The position numbers and the translations under genes are program-made. 64,000 nt of DNA from JASGCL01 sp965262775 (lineage in GTDB: Bacteria > Pseudomonadota > Alphaproteobacteria > JASGCL01), in the NCBI GenBank assembly GCA_965262775.1, contig CBDHFT010000001.1, forward strand, positions 372,001 to 436,000, written 5' to 3'. Positions 59,728-64,000 of the stretch are shown here, one piece after another. A model generated the notes under the pieces. It ran no database searches, was not told the DNA's origin, and saw nothing but the letters and a program-made list of their open reading frames with translations. Within the stretch, counting starts at the first letter, position 1, and the number at the start of each line of letters is the position of its first letter.

Positions 59728-60399
59728 ATGACGAATCTTACGCCCGAACAAGTTATCGATATTTCTAGGGCGCGTTATACTTGCAAATCTTTCGATAAAA
59801 CAAAAAAAATCGCGGCGGATAAAATCGCGGCATTGAAGACGGTGATGAAGAATGCACCGTCGTCGGTGAATTCTCAACCATGGCATGTTGTGATTGCAAG
59901 CAGCGATGAAGCCAAACAAAACGTGGCGCAGGCCACCGCGGGTGATAATTCTTACAACACACAAAAATTGTTGGATTGTTCGCATGTGGTGGTTTTTTGT
60001 CGCCATTTACATTTGGGCGATGACCATTTGCAAGCCGTGCTGGGTAAGGAAGATAAAGATGGCCGCTACCCCAAGCCCGAAGGGCGCGCGGGGATGGATA
60101 AGGGGCGGCGTTTTTATGTCGGCCTGCACCATAATGAATTGCACGATTCATCCTGGTGGATGGAAAAACAAATTTATTTATCCTTTGGCATGTTGTTGGA
60201 ATCGGCCATGAGCATGGGCATCGATTCCTGCGCCATGGAGGGATTCAACCCGCAAAAAATGGATGAAGTGTTGGGTTTAAAAGCCAAGGGTTTGGCGTCG
60301 GTGGTGGTGGTCGCGCTTGGCTATCGCGCCGAGGGCGACTTCAACGCCAAATTGCCAAAATCGCGCCTCGGCGATGATAAAGTATTTACCGAATTGTAA
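59728..60399 (+). CDS. NfsB-type NAD(P)H nitroreductase / dihydropteridine reductase
   Basis: A 223-residue FMN enzyme of the NfsB family. RARYTCKSFD near the N-terminus and KNAPSSVNSQPWHVVI form the FMN phosphate-binding segment; KQIYLSFGMLLESAMSMGID and AMEGFNPQKMDEVLGL are typical NfsB motifs; VVALGYRAEGDFN and KSRLGDDKVF end it. It reduces nitroaromatics and quinones in vitro; the physiological substrate is uncertain. A TATAAT at 59701-59706 could be its promoter. The ATG at 59728 was chosen over an upstream TTG. A strong terminator follows. Confidence 0.88.
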   Translation: MTNLTPEQVIDISRARYTCKSFDKTKKIAADKIAALKTVMKNAPSSVNSQPWHVVIASSDEAKQNVAQATAGDNSYNTQKLLDCSHVVVFCRHLHLGDDHLQAVLGKEDKDGRYPKPEGRAGMDKGRRFYVGLHHNELHDSSWWMEKQIYLSFGMLLESAMSMGIDSCAMEGFNPQKMDEVLGLKAKGLASVVVVALGYRAEGDFNAKLPKSRLGDDKVFTEL

Positions 60400-60404
60400 A
60401 TAAA

Positions 60405-60443
60405 AAAATACCCGCCGACAATTTCTTGCCAAGCGGGTATTTT
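60405..60443 (+). terminator. Rho-independent terminator behind the nitroreductase gene
   Basis: Perfect 11-bp stem AAAATACCCGC/GCGGGTATTTT with a 17-base loop; A and U runs on both sides could make it work in either direction, serving the convergent binding-protein gene too. Confidence 0.85.
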
Positions 60444-60514
60444 AAAATGATTTTTTCGCTTAAAAAGTAAATATTTTTACTCCAAGCTCAAAAAAATTAT
60501 TGTGTCTTTGACAC

Positions 60515-61597
60515 TTATTGCCCTGATTTAATTTTGTTAAATTCCTCGGCAAATAAGGCAATCAAATCATCCCGTAATGGGGTTTGAATCGATTGACCTT
60601 TGGTCGCACTGCCGATTGCCATGTTCTTTTTAACAAATACTTTTGGATCAATGGCTTTCATACCAACCATGTTGGAATGACCATAACCAAAAATGTCAAC
60701 CAACGCCGCCGCCGATTCTTTCGAAACAACCGCGTTCAGGAAGTCATAAACTTGGTCATTGGCTTTGCTGGTTTTTGGAATCATATAGCCACAAACATAG
60801 CCTGTGTATCCTTCCTTCATGCCAAAGGCAAATTTGACATTTACCCCTTCGGCTTGCAAGCTGGTTGGTGCATCGTTCCATGACCAAGCGGCCAAGACTT
60901 CGCCATTTTTCATGGATTGTGCCAAGGTCGCGGTGTCGCCCCAATAGAATTTCACATTCTTATGGGCGGCGCGCAAGAAATCCATAGCTTTTTTAAACTT
61001 GGGATCATTGGCGTCTTTGATACTGTTCCAATCTTTGGTTCCGCTGGCAAGTATACCAAGCTCAACCCAATCGGCCATGTTATCGGGGAGCGATACCTTG
61101 CCCTTGTATTTTGGGTTGGTGAAGATGTTTAACGAATTGATGTCAGACGCTGGAACCTTGTCAGCATTATAAACCAAGGAGGTTTGACCATTGTCATAGG
61201 GTATGGCCCAAACTTTGCCATCGGCAACAAACCCTGGCGTGTTTTTCAAACGCGGCTCAAGGTCTTTGTAGTTGGGGATACGGCTGACATCAATCGGCTG
61301 AATGATGCCCTGTTGGCGCCATGCATTCATCTTATAGCCGCAAGGATGCACCAGGTCAGCTTTAAAGCCAGTTTTTAATTTGGCTTGAGCTTCCTCCTCG
61401 TCTTGATAGAAGGCAAATTTTGGTTTGCCGCCATATTTTTTGACATAGTCGGGGAAGAGCGACGGATCGTCATAGCTCGCCCAATCATAAACAAACAGGT
61501 CCGACGCCTTGGGCGCCGCCAGCAGTGTTTTGCTAGGCAAGATAGTTAACAAAGAACCAGCAACCAACGCCAGCCCTAATAACAGTTTCTTTTTCAT
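60515..61597 (-). CDS. Polyamine-type ABC transporter substrate-binding protein (PotD/PotF-like)
   Basis: A 360-residue periplasmic binding protein. It has a signal peptide (residues 1-27), then DLFVYDWASYDDPSLFPDYV, the typical polyamine-binding start, KTGFKADLVHPCGYKM, WAIPYDNGQTSLVYN with binding-site acidic/aromatic residues, and a late AAWSWNDAPTSLQAEG. The family binds putrescine, spermidine or related compounds. No ABC permease or ATPase lies beside it, so the rest of the transporter must be elsewhere. It is divergent from a copper amine oxidase, which suggests a linked role in amine use. Confidence 0.88.
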   Translation of the reverse strand: MKKKLLLGLALVAGSLLTILPSKTLLAAPKASDLFVYDWASYDDPSLFPDYVKKYGGKPKFAFYQDEEEAQAKLKTGFKADLVHPCGYKMNAWRQQGIIQPIDVSRIPNYKDLEPRLKNTPGFVADGKVWAIPYDNGQTSLVYNADKVPASDINSLNIFTNPKYKGKVSLPDNMADWVELGILASGTKDWNSIKDANDPKFKKAMDFLRAAHKNVKFYWGDTATLAQSMKNGEVLAAWSWNDAPTSLQAEGVNVKFAFGMKEGYTGYVCGYMIPKTSKANDQVYDFLNAVVSKESAAALVDIFGYGHSNMVGMKAIDPKVFVKKNMAIGSATKGQSIQTPLRDDLIALFAEEFNKIKSGQ

Positions 61598-61803
61598 TGT
61601 TTTTTCCTTATATTTTTATAATATTATTTTAAGGGGTTTAATGTACAAGAATCTAGGCTCTTTTTTTAACACCCGCAAGTAAATAATTAATAAAAATAAC
61701 ATGGCAAGTGTATATTACATATTGTTTTTTATATTATCTTACTTGTTTTAAATCATACTGCATGTTAAAGTCGTAAATATTTTAATAACAAGAGGGACAA
61801 AAA

Positions 61804-63771
61804 ATGGACGCAAAAAAACCAGGGACAAACGCCAGCGGCGATGCCGCGAATAAATCCTTTATTCATCCGCTTGATCCAATCACTGCCGCCGAAATTACAA
61901 TCGCAACCAGCGTTATCAAACAACAGGGTGGGGTCAGCGCCGCCGCATGGTTTGAAACCATAAACCTGCATGAACCAGAAAAATCCTTGGTGCGGAATCT
62001 TGCCGCGCAACCCGCGGGCGCATCATCGGCCAGCCACGGTGAACGTCGTGCCTATGTATGTTGTTATGACCCGAAAGACAATCGAACCTTGAGCGGGATT
62101 GTCAACATCACCACCCAGAAATTGGAATCGTGGCAAGCCGTGACCGACGGCGGGCAAGCCAGGATAGTTGCCGACGAATATTTTGCGGCGGGTATGATGG
62201 TGATAAAGGATGAAAATTTTATTGCCGCCTGTAAAAAACGCGGCATAACCGACATGAACCGCGTTTTGGTGGAACCATGGGCGGCGGGCAATTTCGGCGT
62301 GAAGGAGGAAGAAGGAAAAAGAATAGCCTATGGCCAATGTTGGTATTCTGACGAAAGTTTGGATAATCCTTATGCTCGGCCCATCGCGGGCCTGCACCCG
62401 ATTATTGATTTGCAAAACATGACGATATTACGCATTGACGATTTTGGCGTCGCCCCCTTACCGCCCGACACAGGTAAGTTAAAGGTTGATAAACCGCGTA
62501 GCGATATCAAACCATTGCAAATTATTCAACCCGAAGGGCCCAGTTTTGAAGTCGAGGGGCATTTGGTAAAATGGCAAAAATGGCATATTCGTATTGGGTT
62601 TAATGTGCGCGAAGGAATTATTTTGCATGATATCAAATATGAAGATAAGGGGCAATTGCGTCCTATCATCTATCGTGCTTCGATGCCTGAAATGGTGGTG
62701 CCCTATGGCCACCCAGGCAAGGGGCATTTTCGCCGCAATGCCTTCGACAATGGTGAATATGGCGTGGGGCAGTATTTTGATTCATTATCATTGGGTTGTG
62801 ATTGCGTGGGCGAAATAAAATATTTTGACGCCGATATTCATGATTGGCGCGGCAACCCCAAAAAAATTAAAAACGCCATTTGCATGCACGAAGAAGATTA
62901 TGGCCTGTTATGGAAATTCACCAACGCTTACAAGGCTGATTTGCCAACCTATCGCGCGCGGTCGCGGCGGTTGGTTATTTCGGGCCTGTCGACCATTGGC
63001 AATTATGTTTATGGTTTCTTTTGGTATTTTTACCAAGACGGCACGATTGGCGTCGAAATAAAAGCCACGGGGATTCCCTTCCCCTCGGGCCTGCATCAGG
63101 CGGTGGAAAATGATTATGGCGAAACGGTGGCACCGTTTGTCGCGTTGCATAGTCATCAACATTGTTTTTCATTCCGTTTTGACATGGCGATTGACGGCGA
63201 TAAAAACGCGGTGCGCGAAATGAATTTCGCGGGTGAGAAAATAGGGGCGAGCAACCCCTATGGCAATGTCATCCACGCTTTGGAAACTCCTTTGAAAACT
63301 GAAAAAATGGCGCAACGCAATCTTGATATTGCCACGGCGCGTTATTGGCGGGTGGTCAACCCCAACAGCAAAAATGCCATGGGCAAACCCGTGGGTTATA
63401 AATTGGCGGCGGGGATTAACGCCCTGCCATTTTTGGATGAAAATGCCCCCGTGGCACGCCGCGCGCAATTTATGTTCAAACATTTTTGGGCAACGCAATA
63501 TCGCCCCGACGAAATTTATCCCGCGGGTTGGTTCCCCAACCAACATGCTGGGGGCGAGGGCTTACCCAAATGGACCGCGGCCGACCGTAATTTAGAAAAT
63601 GAAAATGTTGTGGTGTGGTATACCCTCAACCTGCACCATTTGGCGCGGTTAGAGGATTGGCCCATTCAACCCGTGCTCTATGCCAATTTTCATTGGATGG
63701 CCGATGGATTTTTTGACCAAAACCCAGGGATGGATGTTCCCGCCCCCAACAAGGCTGGCCATTGCCATTGA
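61804..63771 (+). CDS. Copper-containing primary amine oxidase with an atypical cofactor motif
   Basis: A 655-residue quinoprotein amine oxidase that oxidises primary amines to aldehyde, ammonia and peroxide. C-terminal catalytic-domain signatures are FDNGEYGVGQYFDSLSLGCD (with the catalytic Asp region), CMHEEDYGLLWKF, the copper-binding HSHQHCFSFRFDM, VVWYTLNLHHLARLEDWP with the third copper His, and GFFDQNPGMDVP. The cofactor tyrosine is Y401 in STIGNYVYGFFW; the residue after it is Val, where the family has Asp or Glu. No signal peptide is seen. It is divergent from the polyamine-binding protein, separated by 206 bases. Confidence 0.93.
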   Translation: MDAKKPGTNASGDAANKSFIHPLDPITAAEITIATSVIKQQGGVSAAAWFETINLHEPEKSLVRNLAAQPAGASSASHGERRAYVCCYDPKDNRTLSGIVNITTQKLESWQAVTDGGQARIVADEYFAAGMMVIKDENFIAACKKRGITDMNRVLVEPWAAGNFGVKEEEGKRIAYGQCWYSDESLDNPYARPIAGLHPIIDLQNMTILRIDDFGVAPLPPDTGKLKVDKPRSDIKPLQIIQPEGPSFEVEGHLVKWQKWHIRIGFNVREGIILHDIKYEDKGQLRPIIYRASMPEMVVPYGHPGKGHFRRNAFDNGEYGVGQYFDSLSLGCDCVGEIKYFDADIHDWRGNPKKIKNAICMHEEDYGLLWKFTNAYKADLPTYRARSRRLVISGLSTIGNYVYGFFWYFYQDGTIGVEIKATGIPFPSGLHQAVENDYGETVAPFVALHSHQHCFSFRFDMAIDGDKNAVREMNFAGEKIGASNPYGNVIHALETPLKTEKMAQRNLDIATARYWRVVNPNSKNAMGKPVGYKLAAGINALPFLDENAPVARRAQFMFKHFWATQYRPDEIYPAGWFPNQHAGGEGLPKWTAADRNLENENVVVWYTLNLHHLARLEDWPIQPVLYANFHWMADGFFDQNPGMDVPAPNKAGHCH

Positions 63772-63829
63772 TTCTTCATCATAAATATTGATATGGTTTA
63801 TGGCGGTTGCGTTATAAAAAAATCATGTC

Positions 63830-64000
63830 ATGAAAAGCGAAGAACATTTTTTTACCATTGGGTATGAGGGGCGCAAGATAGACGATTATATAGAATCGCT
63901 CTTGGCGCATGGCGTCAAGGTTTTGATTGATGTGCGGCGCAACCCCATCAGCCGTAAAAAAGGTTTTTCCAAAAATTCCTTGGCGGGGTTTTTACGCAAC
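63830..64000 (+). CDS. DUF488 family protein, N-terminal part (3' truncated by the window)
   Basis: Only the first 57 residues are present; the frame is open to the end of the window. FFTIGYEGRKIDDYIESL and VLIDVRRNPISRKKGFSKN are the DUF488 signature. Its function is unknown; family members are cytosolic. The ATG lies 58 bases after the amine oxidase stop. Confidence 0.85.
   Translation, partial: MKSEEHFFTIGYEGRKIDDYIESLLAHGVKVLIDVRRNPISRKKGFSKNSLAGFLRN

Overview
The window reads as chromosomal DNA of an alphaproteobacterium with moderate GC. Supporting signs are the purL-bolA-monothiol glutaredoxin order, a CarD-type regulator, a chorismate mutase-HisC pair, and two perfect GAAC-N7-GAAC sites, the LexA box form typical of Alphaproteobacteria. 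The order within the class cannot be fixed from sequence alone. Most genes are housekeeping and intact. A few conspicuously AT-rich accessory genes are interspersed: a NYN protein, a ParA-like ATPase, a Z1 helicase module, and a SET protein with a small membrane protein.

The outstanding content lies between 6.4 and 26.9 kb. A T7-like (podoviral) virion-assembly gene set is present in two arms that point away from each other. The minus arm (14.39 down to 6.43 kb) carries major capsid protein, tail tubular A, tail tubular B, a gp14-like internal virion protein, a membrane protein in the holin position, a protein in the small-terminase position, large terminase and one unknown. The plus arm (23.6 to 26.9 kb) carries portal, scaffold and a second protein that shares the scaffold's C-terminal motif. 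Between them lie about 9 kb of ordinary bacterial genes: glutaryl-CoA dehydrogenase, a CoA-transferase, the Z1 module, prephenate dehydratase, FolC and an amino-acid permease. Each arm starts at a TTGACA promoter that has TTTTGTTCT in its spacer and a perfect LexA box just downstream of the -10. All frames are open, and the terminase and portal look functional. I see no integrase, replication, RNA polymerase, repressor or tail-fibre gene. The most economical reading is a domesticated, DNA-damage-inducible, podovirus-derived particle, in effect a candidate gene transfer agent. This is an inference; the split architecture and the paired operators are visible directly.

Left flank (1-6.4 kb): the 3' part of purL, bolA and grxD, a minus-strand NYN gene, tatABC on the minus strand, carD, and parA. 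Right of the phage arms (26.9-40 kb): a membrane protein, a PAP2 phosphatase, dxr, rseP, rpoZ, ppa, tusA, chorismate mutase and aromatic/histidinol-phosphate aminotransferase on the plus strand; then gap, pgsA, a HIT protein, panC, panB and ogt on the minus strand.

From 40 to 64 kb: ppdK; a dTDP-sugar cluster (rmlB broken by a one-base frameshift, rmlA, a GT2 glycosyltransferase, wecE); an MBL-fold hydrolase; tRNA-Met; a polytopic membrane protein with a conserved-looking neighbour; tyrS; an MltB-type transglycosylase; pyrC; a SET protein; tRNA-Leu; a PhnZ-like HD protein; an outer-membrane barrel; ald; a nitroreductase; a PotD/F-like polyamine-binding protein divergent from a copper amine oxidase; and the start of a DUF488 gene at the right edge.
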